Shown: positions 6,819 through 14,755 of the stretch, piece by piece
Layout: every line of letters begins with the position of its first letter
Position numbering within the stretch: the first letter of the stretch is position 1
DNA from: Clostridiales bacterium
GTDB taxonomy: Bacteria; Bacillota; Clostridia; Lachnospirales; Lachnospiraceae
Assembly (NCBI GenBank): GCA_018365455.1
Contig: JAGZJZ010000088.1
Coordinates: 1-21,810 of the forward strand
Reading direction: 5' to 3'
Length of the DNA stretch: 21,810 nucleotides
Notes under the pieces: model-generated
What the model saw: the letters and a program-made list of their open reading frames with translations, nothing else
Databases searched by the model: none
What the model was told of the DNA's origin: nothing
Made by a program: the position numbers and the translations under genes

Positions 6819-6984
6819 CTAGTACTCCATCCAGGCAGAAACCCTACTGACAGCACTGCCTATTTTGCCTTCTGCCGCGTTGTCGTCAGTCAGCGGAGGA
6901 ACCACTCCGCTTCCATCCTCCGCCTTGCAGACTGACAAAATAATCAGCACTGTTAGTAGGGTTTCTGGCTGGATGGAGTATTAG
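6819..6984. repeat. 166-bp nested palindromic element (MITE/REP-like)
   Basis: Outer arms of about 40 bp, CTAGTACTCCATCCAGGCAG... from 6819 to 6858 and its near-perfect inverse at 6945-6984 (...GGATGGAGTATTAG), with only a few mismatches. Inside lies a second stem GTCAGTC (6885-6891) / GACTGAC (6930-6936) and a third AGCGGA / TCCGCT, so the whole folds as one long branched cruciform. It contains no coding sequence and is GC-richer than the flanks. This is the form of a non-autonomous mobile element or a REP/BIME-type repeat; no clear target duplication can be identified. Confidence 0.75.
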
Positions 6985-7032
6985 GTTATAAAATAGTTAT
7001 TTTAACAGATGAGAAAGTTGAGAAGATACCGT

Positions 7033-7659
7033 ATGACAGGAAAAACACATTTGGCAATTGGGACAGCGGCTGCACTATTATTCGGACAGCCGGAAAATAT
7101 CAGGGAGGTTGTGCTATGCATCGGGACGGCTTCGGTAGGTTCTGTAATCAGTGATATTGACGTCAGTACTTCGGAAGCAAGACGGGATGTGAATAAAGTG
7201 ATTGGAATTACGCTGCTGGCAGTACTTGCCACTGCATTTATGGAATACCAGTGGAAGCTTGGGATTACGGCAAGTTTTATGCGTAACAGCAGTCTGGTCA
7301 GGCTGATGCTTGGGATGGCTGCTTTTCTGGGCGTGTGTGTATTTGGCAAGAGCAGACCCCACAGGTCGTTTATGCATTCCTTACCTGCCGTTGGAATTTT
7401 GAGTTTTATTCTATATATCATTTACCCGGTTCTGGTTCCCTATTTTGTAATCTCCATGCTTTCCCATATCGCAGCAGATATTTTTAATTATAAGAATGTA
7501 CGGCTGATTTATCCTTTGAGATGGGGAATCAGCCTGGACCTGTGCCGGGCAGACGGATGGATCAGTAAGGTTTTATGTGGAGTGGGAAGTTTGCTTACCT
7601 TTATTTATCTGGGCGTATTTCTCTGGAAAACGGGAATTCATTTTCTGGGTGGGATATAA
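7033..7659 (+). CDS. YdjM-family (DUF457) membrane protein, predicted metal-dependent hydrolase
   Basis: 208 residues from ATG 7033, with GAGAAGA about 7-14 bases upstream; an ATG at 7009 has no ribosome site. The N-terminus MTGKTHLAIG is the hallmark of the family. Likely metal-ligand residues are the TH His, the Asp pair in SDID, the PHRSFMHS histidines and SHIAAD near the C-terminus. Several hydrophobic segments separate them. E. coli YdjM is an inner-membrane protein of unclear role under LexA control; no LexA box is visible here. The gene stands alone, 48 bases after the palindromic element. Confidence 0.8.
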   Translation: MTGKTHLAIGTAAALLFGQPENIREVVLCIGTASVGSVISDIDVSTSEARRDVNKVIGITLLAVLATAFMEYQWKLGITASFMRNSSLVRLMLGMAAFLGVCVFGKSRPHRSFMHSLPAVGILSFILYIIYPVLVPYFVISMLSHIAADIFNYKNVRLIYPLRWGISLDLCRADGWISKVLCGVGSLLTFIYLGVFLWKTGIHFLGGI

Positions 7660-7749
7660 GACGGATAGAATTTAACGGATTACAGGAATAAACAGGCGGA
7701 CATGTCCATACATTAAAGTATGGCAGTCTATAGCTTGTGCAAATCAGGC

Positions 7750-7780
7750 GCAGTGTGCGGAAGCACTTCCGTTACACTGC
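7750..7780 (+). other. Strong hairpin in the leader of the FAD gene
   Basis: GCAGTGT (7750-7756) pairs with ACACTGC (7774-7780), and CGGAAG (7758-7763) with CTTCCG (7766-7771), around a 2-base loop. There is no T tract, so it is not an ordinary terminator. It ends 29 bases before the Shine-Dalgarno of the FAD gene. A smaller hairpin CCATAC/GTATGG (7706-7723) precedes it. The 7660-7822 gap holds nothing else I recognise. Confidence 0.7.
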
Positions 7781-7822
7781 ATGGAAAATGTTAGATTCAT
7801 CAGAAGAATGGAGGCAGACAAC

Positions 7823-9106
7823 ATGGGGATAGAAGTAGTGATAGCAGGAGGTGGATGGGCGGGATGTGCCGCCGCTTATGGAGCAGTCTTGCAGGGGGCT
7901 AAGGTAACGCTGCTGGAAAAAACAGACATGCTGCTTGGCACAGGCCTGGTTGGTGGAATCATGAGAAATAACGGACGCTTTACCGCAACGGAAGAAATGA
8001 TTGCCCTGGGAGGTGGAGAACTTTTTCGGATAATTGATGAAAACGTCCGGCATAAAAATGTTAATTTTCCTGGTCATGAGCATGCTTCTTTATACGATGT
8101 AGGTAAAATATCCGGAGTGATTTATCGGTTTCTGAAAAAGATCGGTACGAAGATTGAGCTTCAGGCGCGTATGTCGAAAGTGCAGATGGATGGGAAGCGG
8201 ATCTTAAATGTACGGACGGATGACGGCAGGACATTTGGCGGGGAGATGTTTATTGATGCTACCGGAAGTGCAGGACCTATGAATAATTGTAAGAAATTCG
8301 GTAACGGATGTGCGATGTGTATTCTTCGGTGCCCCAGCTTTGGCGGCAGAATCAGCCTAACGGGAGAAGCGGGAATTCAGGAAATACAAGGGAAACGTGC
8401 AAATGGGAAACTGGGAGCTATGAGTGGTTCCTGTAAGATTTTTAAGGAATCTCTCTCCAGGGAGTTGATAGAGGAGCTGGAGACAAGTGGTGCAGCAGTG
8501 ATACCTTTGCCACAGGAGCTGCGGGAAAATCATCTGTCTGAGAAGGCATGCCAGCAATATGCGATTTCTGACTTTGTTGAGAATATTATTTTGCTGGATA
8601 CCGGGCATGCCAAATTCATGACTTCTTATTTCCCTATGGATAAGCTGAAAAGGATACCGGGATTTGAAAATGCCAGATATGAAGATCCCTATGCCGGCGG
8701 CAAGGGTAACTCCATACGCTATATGGCCATGTCGCCCCGGGACAACAGCCTTAAAGTAATGGGGGCCGAAAATTTATATTGTGCAGGCGAAAAGGCAGGG
8801 CTTCTGGTTGGACATACAGAGGCAATTGTTACGGGGGTACTGGCGGGGTATAACAGTGTAAGAGAGGCAGCAGGCCTTAAAACACTGATACTCCCGGAGA
8901 GTCTGGCAGTGGGCGATATGATTGCGTTTGTCAGAAAGGAAATGGAAACGGAGGAAGGCTTAGAACGTAAATATACCTTTTCCGGATCTGTTTATTTTAA
9001 GCGGATGAAAGAAAGAGGCCTGTATCTTATGGATATAGAGGGTATTAAAAAGAAAGTTGTGAAGGAAGGTTTGGAGGGGGTATTTTCTAAAAACAGATCA
9101 CAATAG
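7823..9106 (+). CDS. FAD-dependent oxidoreductase with a four-Cys cluster
   Basis: 427 residues. Start ATG 7823 is 8 bases after GGAGG (7810-7814); earlier in-frame ATGs at 7781 and 7808 would overlap that site. A Rossmann FAD-binding motif GGGWAG (9-14) with acidic Glu32 opens the protein, DATGSAG (145-151) is the second nucleotide-binding block, and a C-terminal ENLYCAGEKAGLLVGHTEA segment resembles the FAD-contact region of GidA/TrmFO-like flavoproteins. Cys156, 163, 166 and 170 form a C-x6-C-x2-C-x3-C cluster that could hold an Fe-S centre. The substrate is unknown. It ends at a terminator shared with the convergent lacI-type gene. Confidence 0.75.
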   Translation: MGIEVVIAGGGWAGCAAAYGAVLQGAKVTLLEKTDMLLGTGLVGGIMRNNGRFTATEEMIALGGGELFRIIDENVRHKNVNFPGHEHASLYDVGKISGVIYRFLKKIGTKIELQARMSKVQMDGKRILNVRTDDGRTFGGEMFIDATGSAGPMNNCKKFGNGCAMCILRCPSFGGRISLTGEAGIQEIQGKRANGKLGAMSGSCKIFKESLSRELIEELETSGAAVIPLPQELRENHLSEKACQQYAISDFVENIILLDTGHAKFMTSYFPMDKLKRIPGFENARYEDPYAGGKGNSIRYMAMSPRDNSLKVMGAENLYCAGEKAGLLVGHTEAIVTGVLAGYNSVREAAGLKTLILPESLAVGDMIAFVRKEMETEEGLERKYTFSGSVYFKRMKERGLYLMDIEGIKKKVVKEGLEGVFSKNRSQ

Positions 9107-9195
9107 AGGAATCAGATAAAGGAAACACAATAGGGGATTAACAACAGATAAATAACAATGGAAAATTAAAATAGATAAATCCTTATAAGGTTCAA

Positions 9196-9240
9196 ATGCC
9201 ATGGCTAAAAGCACTCTAAAAGTGCTTCTTGCCATGGCAT
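9196..9240. terminator. Shared stem-loop between convergent genes
   Basis: Perfect arms ATGCCATGGC (9196-9205) and GCCATGGCAT (9231-9240), with an inner stem AAGCACT (9209-9215) / AGTGCTT (9221-9227) and loop CTAAA. It lies between the FAD gene (plus) and the repressor (minus), whose stop codon is 2 bases away. T tracts are weak on both sides, so it may mainly protect 3' ends. Confidence 0.7.
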
Positions 9241-9242
9241 TA

Positions 9243-10268
9243 TCATTTTACCGGTGCCGTGGAATTGCGCAGATATAATTCGGGCTGCACAAAAAAATGG
9301 GTGGCACTGGTACTTTTCTGTTTTATTAAATGGGTCAGGTGTTTTATGCTTCTTTCTGCAATTTTCAGGACGGGCTGTATAACTGTGGTTAAACTGGGGC
9401 GGCAGTAATTGCCTTCCGGGATGCCGTCAAAGCCAATTACAGAATATTGCTGGGGAACCTTATAACCTTTATCGGTGAGAAAATTTATAACAGCGATGCC
9501 AAGAATATCTGTTTGGGCAAAAAATGCGGTGCAGTCATGCAGCTGAGACCAGCAGCTTTCCATTTGCCGATATCCTTCTTCATAAGTCAGCCCGGATTTA
9601 ACGATCCAATCTGGATTACAGGCAAGATTGTTATCGATGAGTGCGGTGCAATAGCCTTCTGTGCGTTCTTTAAAATCACTTCCGGCTGAGGTAATGGTAG
9701 CGATACGCTGATGCCCTAATTCTAATAGGTGGTTTGCCGCGATTAATCCGCCGGTAAAATGGTCTACGTCAATGATATTTAGACTTTTCTGCATTGGGCG
9801 GGAAAAGTATTGGGTGTAAATATGCGGAATATTCAATTGGGATAAATAGTCTTCCAGTGCCGAGTGATAGTTGCCGTTAATAATAACAATGCCTTTTATA
9901 TCAGCTGTTTCGATTATGGATTGTATATATCCAAAGGACTGGTCACTGGCTTCGTAGGATGATATTGTGCAGTAGTAATTTTGTTTTTCAATCTGCCGGA
10001 TCACCTCATTTGAAAGATATTCCAGATAAAGGTCAAGGGGAGAGTGCATCCTATCGGCACCCAGGATAATTCCAATGCATCCATTATTACCGTTTCCGGT
10101 ATCATTGGGCATTCCAGCCCTTTTTTTTAAGGTATATCCATGCTGTGCGGCTAAATCCTGAACCTTAATCCTGGTTTCCAGAGAAATTCGGGAAGAATTC
10201 TGAAGGCTTCTTGACACCGTTGACTGACTTACGCCGGCTAACCGCGCAAGTTCTTGGGTTGTAATCAT
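9243..10268 (-). CDS. LacI-family transcriptional repressor
   Basis: 341 residues. An N-terminal helix-turn-helix (residues 2-25, TQELARLAGVSQSTVSRSLQ) with the hinge HGYTLKKR near residue 47 is followed by a periplasmic-binding-protein-like effector domain (GIILGADRMHSPLDLYLEYL..., IKGIVIINGNY, IDVDHFTGGLIAANHLLELGHQRIATI, VIGFDGIPEGNYCRPSLTTV). A ribosome site AGGAGA (minus strand, 10276-10281) precedes ATG. It is divergent from the ABC importer operon and so most likely represses it, released or strengthened by the imported sugar or a derivative. The ligand cannot be read from sequence. Confidence 0.9.
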   Translation of the reverse strand: MITTQELARLAGVSQSTVSRSLQNSSRISLETRIKVQDLAAQHGYTLKKRAGMPNDTGNGNNGCIGIILGADRMHSPLDLYLEYLSNEVIRQIEKQNYYCTISSYEASDQSFGYIQSIIETADIKGIVIINGNYHSALEDYLSQLNIPHIYTQYFSRPMQKSLNIIDVDHFTGGLIAANHLLELGHQRIATITSAGSDFKERTEGYCTALIDNNLACNPDWIVKSGLTYEEGYRQMESCWSQLHDCTAFFAQTDILGIAVINFLTDKGYKVPQQYSVIGFDGIPEGNYCRPSLTTVIQPVLKIAERSIKHLTHLIKQKSTSATHFFVQPELYLRNSTAPVK

Positions 10269-10378
10269 ATATTAATCTCCTATGGACAGTGAGCGGGAAA
10301 GATCATTCTGTAATAAAAGAGATGATTTTTCATCAAATATAGAAAGTTTATCCGACTCGTAGTATTTAACTATATTGA

Positions 10379-10407
10379 AGAATAATACATTTTCAAGTAC
10401 AAGTCAA
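10379..10407 (-). promoter_or_regulatory. Candidate promoter of the LacI-type gene
   Basis: On the minus strand, TTGACT (10407-10402), a 17-base spacer and TATTCT (10384-10379), about 110 bases before the start codon. The -35 is strong, the -10 is only a moderate match. Confidence 0.45.
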
Positions 10408-10691
10408 CTAAAATATATGGATAATCAATACAAAAAATGTATGCTTATCAGTTCTTATAACCCGCCTTTTTCCTGCTTTTGGCTAAGATCTTTGATATGT
10501 TTTTCTATAGATTCTAATATTTTCCAGACTGTTTTCTGCTGTTGTTTAAAGGATAAGAGGTATGCACGATAGTGCTTAATTATGCGCATAGAAAAATGCG
10601 CATAAAATATAGTAGTATGCACGAATGATTCGACAAAAAAATATGATATATGCATAAACTAAAATGCAAAACTGTCAATTTGTACATAAAG

Positions 10692-10722
10692 TTTTGGTAA
10701 AAACTTGTTGACTTAACCAAAA
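10692..10722. promoter_or_regulatory. Palindrome over the importer -35 (candidate operator)
   Basis: TTTTGGT (10692-10698) and ACCAAAA (10716-10722) form an inverted repeat with a 17-base spacer that contains the -35 hexamer (10708-10713). A protein bound here would block RNA polymerase. The divergent LacI-type repressor is the obvious candidate, though the wide spacer is not typical of LacI operators. Confidence 0.4.
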
Positions 10723-10736
10723 TGTAGTGTTATAAT
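10708..10736 (+). promoter_or_regulatory. Strong sigma-A promoter of the importer operon
   Basis: TTGACT (10708-10713), a 17-base spacer and a perfect TATAAT (10731-10736). Transcription would start near 10743, giving a leader of about 330 nt before the binding-protein gene, unusually long. Confidence 0.8.
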
Positions 10737-10944
10737 TTGGATAAATACTAAAAAACATAATAAATTGCACATGTTTTGAGTGCATTTTGAAAATGTGTTA
10801 TGCATAATATGCTCAATGCATAATGCTTAAATATTCTTCAAACGAAAATTAGGTTAATACCTGCTGGTTCTCTTTTTACTGCAAGTGTGTGTCCGAAACA
10901 TTTGAGAACTTATTCGGGGGTTAAAAATACATATGCACGATCTG

Positions 10945-11033
10945 ATTGTTGGAATTGGGAATTCCGACAATGGAACAACTGAGATCCGTACCTGTATTAC
11001 GGATTTCTAATCACGGGGACGCAATGCTTTGCG
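10945..11033 (+). other. Three consecutive hairpins in the importer leader
   Basis: Hairpin 1: ATTGTTGGAATT (10945-10956) / AATTCCGACAAT (10960-10971), 12 bp with one G-U, loop GGG. Hairpin 2: ATCCGTA (10984-10990) / TACGGAT (10998-11004). Hairpin 3: CGCAA (11020-11024) / TTGCG (11029-11033). None has a T tract. They end 25 bases before the Shine-Dalgarno. I do not recognise a known riboswitch class. Confidence 0.65.
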
Positions 11034-11074
11034 GCAAAATATAAACTATATAATAGTTAAGGAGGATTTTTTGT

Positions 11075-12181
11075 ATGAAGAAAAAAATTTTAAGTATCTT
11101 AATGGTCGGGATTATGGGGATGTCCCTTGCAGCCTGCGGAGGCAGCGGTGATACAGCTACAGCTAACAATAACCAAACGGGCAGTAATTCGGAAGCAGCG
11201 GATAACAAGGAAACAGCTGCCGGTACAGATACGGCTTCGGGCAGTGAGGCTGGGAATGAAGGAACGGATAATGGCTCCGCCGCATCCGGTGACAATCTTA
11301 ATATCAGTGTGATCCTGAAAACTACCGCTTCTGAATACTGGGGTTATGTACTGGCAGGTGCGCAAGCCTACAGCGATGCGAATCCCAATGTAAACGTAGA
11401 GATTCAGGGTGCGGCATCTGAGACTTCTTATGATGAGCAGTTGAATATTATCGAAACGAATCTGGCAGCAGGTAAATTTGATGGTTTTGTTATAGCTCCT
11501 TTGCAGGCTGACATGGTGACATCTAAGATCGCAGGTTCCAAGCAGCCGATTATTGCAGTAGATACGAAGATTGACGCTCCGGAAGTTTTATCTTTTGTAG
11601 GTACCGGTAATGAGGAGGCAGCGAAAGCAGGAGGAAAGGCAGCAGTGGAGGCAGCGAAAGCAGCCGGATTTACGGAACTGAATGCCATTGCCATAACAGG
11701 TGTGCAGGGTGATTCTACTGCTGAAGCACGGCTGGCTGGATATAAAGCGGGGATAGAAGAAGCAGGCGGTACATTTTTAGAGAGCGAAATCCAGTATGCG
11801 GATGCGGTTGCTGACAAGGCTTTTGCATCTATGGAAGCGATTATCCAGAACCACCCGGATGGCGTGGCAATGATCGTTTGTAATAATGATGATATGGCTA
11901 TTGCAGCTGCCCGTGCAGCAAAGGGAAATGAAGCATATGCAAATACTATTTTCTGCGGATTTGATGGTATCCAGTCTGCATGTCAGGCTATTTTAGCAGA
12001 TGAGGAAACAATGTCTGTCGCACAGAACGCATATGACATGGGGTATAAAGCAGTGGAAGCCTGTGTGAAAGCGGTAAAAGGGGAAGCAATAGAGGAATTT
12101 ATTGATTCCGGCAGTAAAATTGTAAATAAAGAAAATGCACAGGAGCAATTAGACACTCTGAAATCCCAGCTTGGTAAATAA
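11075..12181 (+). CDS. Sugar/polyol ABC transporter substrate-binding lipoprotein
   Basis: 368 residues. Lipoprotein signal with lipobox LAAC (Cys21) after MKKKILSILMVGIMGMS; a 50-residue low-complexity G/S/T/N/E linker tethers the domain to the membrane. The rest is a type I periplasmic-binding fold of the ribose/galactose/inositol class: ISVILKTTASEYWGYVLAGAQAY, FDGFVIAPLQADMV, FVGTGNEEAAKAGGKAAVEA, the ITGVQGDSTAEARLAGYKAGI helix and VCNNDDMAIAAARAAK. AAGGAGG (11059-11065) precedes ATG by 9 bases. It is the first gene of the importer operon. The ligand is likely a monosaccharide or cyclitol; the dehydrogenase downstream suggests a polyol or inositol-like compound. Confidence 0.9.
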   Translation: MKKKILSILMVGIMGMSLAACGGSGDTATANNNQTGSNSEAADNKETAAGTDTASGSEAGNEGTDNGSAASGDNLNISVILKTTASEYWGYVLAGAQAYSDANPNVNVEIQGAASETSYDEQLNIIETNLAAGKFDGFVIAPLQADMVTSKIAGSKQPIIAVDTKIDAPEVLSFVGTGNEEAAKAGGKAAVEAAKAAGFTELNAIAITGVQGDSTAEARLAGYKAGIEEAGGTFLESEIQYADAVADKAFASMEAIIQNHPDGVAMIVCNNDDMAIAAARAAKGNEAYANTIFCGFDGIQSACQAILADEETMSVAQNAYDMGYKAVEACVKAVKGEAIEEFIDSGSKIVNKENAQEQLDTLKSQLGK

Positions 12182-12216
12182 TGGTGATCTGAGTCCGGGG
12201 GATAAGGAGGTATGCA

Positions 12217-13722
12217 GTGAGTGAGTATATTGTGGAATTAAAAAATGTCACAAAGCGCTTTCCGGGTGTAGTAGCTTTAAAAAGCATGAACCTGGCAGTA
12301 AAGCCTGGTGAGATTCTGGGGTTGATCGGGGAAAATGGTGCCGGTAAATCCACTTTGATTAAAGTTTTAACGGGTGTACATTTACCGGATGAAGGCAGCA
12401 TAATCGTGGAGGGTGAGGAGAAGCATTTCCGTAACCCCAACGATTCTGCAGAGGCAGGGATTGCCTGTGTCTACCAGGAATTAAATATCGAAAAACTTTT
12501 GAATATTACAGACAATATTTTTATGAATAAATGGATTCGGAAGAAAAACGGCCTTTTAGATTATAAGTCCATGCATAAGAAAGCAAAAGAGGTAATGTCT
12601 TCACTTGGGCAGGAAATTGATCCATCTAAAGCAGCGGGGACCATGGGTATGGGAGTACAGCAGATGATCGAAATTGCAAAGGCACTTTCGGTTGGGGCGA
12701 AGATGATTATAATGGATGAGCCGACTTCTTCGCTGGGAGAAAAAGAGGTTCAGCAGCTGATGACAATTTGCCGTGACCTGCGCAGCCGTGGTATCAGTAT
12801 CGTGTTTGTATCTCATAAGCTGGAAGAGCTCTTCGAGTTGTGCGACCGGGTTGCCGTTATACGTGACGGGGAACACATCTGGACAAAGCCTATTGAGGAA
12901 GTGGATAATGAATCCCTGATTACCGCCATGGTGGGGCGTTCCCTTGCCAACAAGTTCCCTAAGGTGATCGGGGAAAAAGGTGAATGCGCTCTGAAAGTTG
13001 AAAAACTGAAACAAAATGGTGTACTGTTTGATGTGAGTTTTGAAGCATACAATGGACAGATTCTGGGCTTTGCGGGCCTGGTAGGAGCTGGAAGGACAGA
13101 GACAATGAGAGCTGTATTTGGTGCAGATCCCATTGACGGCGGCAAAATTTTTATACATGGGAAAGAAATGAAAATCGCAAATCCCAAACAGGCGATTAAC
13201 GCAGGGATTGCATTTCTCACAGAAGACAGGAAGAATCAGGGGCTTGTCCTGACCCAGAGCATCCGTTCAAATTTGATTATGGCGAATATGAAAGGATTTG
13301 CACAGGGATTATTTTTGGATGAAAAACATATTGAGGAGACGGGGGAGGATAATATCTCGTCCCTGCGTATTAAGACACCGTCCTTAGACGAAATCGCAGG
13401 CCAGCTATCGGGTGGTAACCAGCAAAAAGTTGTAATTGGGAAATGGATTAATTCCGATGCGGATATATTTATTTTTGATGAACCTACCAGAGGTATTGAT
13501 GTGGGTGCAAAGATAGAGGTTTATAATGTAATGAATAATCTTGTAAAAGAAGGAAAGTGCGTAATTATGATTTCTTCAGAAATGCCTGAAATTTTGGGGA
13601 TGTCTGACCGTGTTGTGGTAATGCAGGGCGGTCGGATCACGGGAACTTTAGACAGAGAGAGTGACCATTTTAATCAGGAAGATATTATGAGAGCTGCGTG
13701 GGGAGGAACCTTAGATGAATAA
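12217..13722 (+). CDS. Sugar ABC transporter ATP-binding protein, double ATPase (RbsA/MglA type)
   Basis: 501 residues carrying two ABC ATPase domains in tandem. Domain 1: Walker A GENGAGKST (38-46), Walker B IIMDEP (164-169), and a degenerate signature MGMGVQQ (143-149). Domain 2: degenerate P-loop GLVGAGRTE (287-295, Lys replaced by Arg), a consensus signature LSGGNQQ (397-403) and Walker B FDEP with Asp421. This asymmetry is normal for the CUT2 family, which hydrolyses ATP to drive sugar import. The start is GTG 12217, 6 bases after AAGGAGG (12204-12210); an ATG at 12212 is out of frame. It overlaps the permease gene by 8 bases, implying translational coupling. Confidence 0.93.
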   Translation: MSEYIVELKNVTKRFPGVVALKSMNLAVKPGEILGLIGENGAGKSTLIKVLTGVHLPDEGSIIVEGEEKHFRNPNDSAEAGIACVYQELNIEKLLNITDNIFMNKWIRKKNGLLDYKSMHKKAKEVMSSLGQEIDPSKAAGTMGMGVQQMIEIAKALSVGAKMIIMDEPTSSLGEKEVQQLMTICRDLRSRGISIVFVSHKLEELFELCDRVAVIRDGEHIWTKPIEEVDNESLITAMVGRSLANKFPKVIGEKGECALKVEKLKQNGVLFDVSFEAYNGQILGFAGLVGAGRTETMRAVFGADPIDGGKIFIHGKEMKIANPKQAINAGIAFLTEDRKNQGLVLTQSIRSNLIMANMKGFAQGLFLDEKHIEETGEDNISSLRIKTPSLDEIAGQLSGGNQQKVVIGKWINSDADIFIFDEPTRGIDVGAKIEVYNVMNNLVKEGKCVIMISSEMPEILGMSDRVVVMQGGRITGTLDRESDHFNQEDIMRAAWGGTLDE

Positions 13723-14722
13723 AGTAAAATTAAAATCCAATTCAGGTCTGGTGAATAAGCTGGGATCTCTGATTGCCCTGTTCGTGTTATGTGTTATTCT
13801 GAGTTTTGCTTCGTCAAGCTTTTTAACACTGGCTAATTTCATGAATATTTTTAAGCAGACATCGGTAAATGCATTGATTTCAACGGGAATGCTGGTGTGT
13901 CTGATCACTGCCGGTATTGACCTTTCGGTTGGAGCGAATGCGATCTTTTGTACTTGTGTAATGGGGATGCTTTTACAAAACGGTATCACCAATCCTGTTA
14001 TCATCATCATAGCCGGTTTAGCCGCAGGTACATTTTTTGGTTTTATCAACGGCACACTGTTAACCCGTCTGCATCTGCCTCATCCTTTTGTATCCACACT
14101 TGGAATGAAAAATGTATTGTGGGGGCTTGCATTGGTTGTTGTGGGGTCCAAGATCGTTTCCGGGTTCCCGGTACAGGTTACATGGCTGGGAGAAGCAACC
14201 CTGCCCAGTTCCATACCGTTGTTAGGTGGTTTTCCGGTGAGTTTTATATTGGTCATTGTGCTGTTTGCCATTATGGGTGTATTTCTGTCCAAAACAGTTC
14301 TGGGACGTTCGATCTACTGTGTAGGCGGGAATCTGGAAGCGGCACGCCTGTCCGGAATCAAGAGTGCAAATGTACTTACATTCTGCTATACGTTGTCCGG
14401 ATTTATGAGTGCTTTGGCAGGTATCGTTCTGATTGGGCGCGGAGGTATCGCCAATGGTGCCAATGCGATTCAGCCTTATGATACGGATGCGATTGCAGCC
14501 TGTATCATTGGAGGTGCATCTTTTAGCGGGGGCAAGGGTACCATGAGCGGAACTATTATTGGGGCATTGATTATTACCGTGATCCGAAATGGTCTTCAGC
14601 TGCTCAGTGCGTCTACTGCAATCCAGAATATCGTGGTTGGTCTGGTAATTATCCTGGCAGTACTTATTGATGTAACCCGTGAACGTATGGAAGCGAAAGC
14701 CAGACGTATGGCAGCGAAATAA
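13715..14722 (+). CDS. Sugar ABC transporter permease (RbsC type)
   Basis: 335 residues of almost continuous hydrophobic sequence, about 8-10 membrane segments. Family blocks: LITAGIDLSVGANAIFCTCVMG, GLAAGTFFGFINGTLLTRLHLPHPFVSTLGM, and the EAARLSGIKSANVLTFCYTLSGFMSALAGI segment that contacts the ATPase, followed by GGASFSGGKGTMSGTIIGALII. Start ATG 13715 overlaps the ATPase stop by 8 bases. A CUT2 permease normally works as a homodimer with the double ATPase and one binding protein, all three of which are here. Confidence 0.93.
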   Translation: MNKVKLKSNSGLVNKLGSLIALFVLCVILSFASSSFLTLANFMNIFKQTSVNALISTGMLVCLITAGIDLSVGANAIFCTCVMGMLLQNGITNPVIIIIAGLAAGTFFGFINGTLLTRLHLPHPFVSTLGMKNVLWGLALVVVGSKIVSGFPVQVTWLGEATLPSSIPLLGGFPVSFILVIVLFAIMGVFLSKTVLGRSIYCVGGNLEAARLSGIKSANVLTFCYTLSGFMSALAGIVLIGRGGIANGANAIQPYDTDAIAACIIGGASFSGGKGTMSGTIIGALIITVIRNGLQLLSASTAIQNIVVGLVIILAVLIDVTRERMEAKARRMAAK

Positions 14723-14755
14723 ACATAAGTCATTCAGATAGTCAGGAGAATTGTT

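Larger units (their letters stand above)
10561..10940. promoter_or_regulatory. Cluster of TATGCACGA and TGCATA-type motifs
   Basis: The 9-mer TATGCACGA occurs exactly three times (10561-10569, 10616-10624, 10932-10940), and variants TATGCATA/TGCATA occur near 10648, 10799 and 10817. The palindrome TATGCGCATA (10581-10590) with a near copy ATGCGCAT (10596-10603) has the central CpG typical of LacI-family operators. These lie upstream and downstream of the importer promoter. They are candidate binding sites for the divergent regulator or another factor; this is an inference from recurrence in an AT-rich stretch. Confidence 0.45.

Noticed and set aside
7009..7032. Earlier start of the YdjM-family gene
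   Set aside because: No ribosome site; the family begins at MTGKTHL, and ATG 7033 has a purine-rich site upstream.
10455..10655. Minus-strand 66-residue frame in the lacI-importer gap
   Set aside because: The C-terminal part looks mildly protein-like (charged, helical), but there is no ribosome site and it overlaps the motif cluster. It could be a gene remnant, but I cannot support that.
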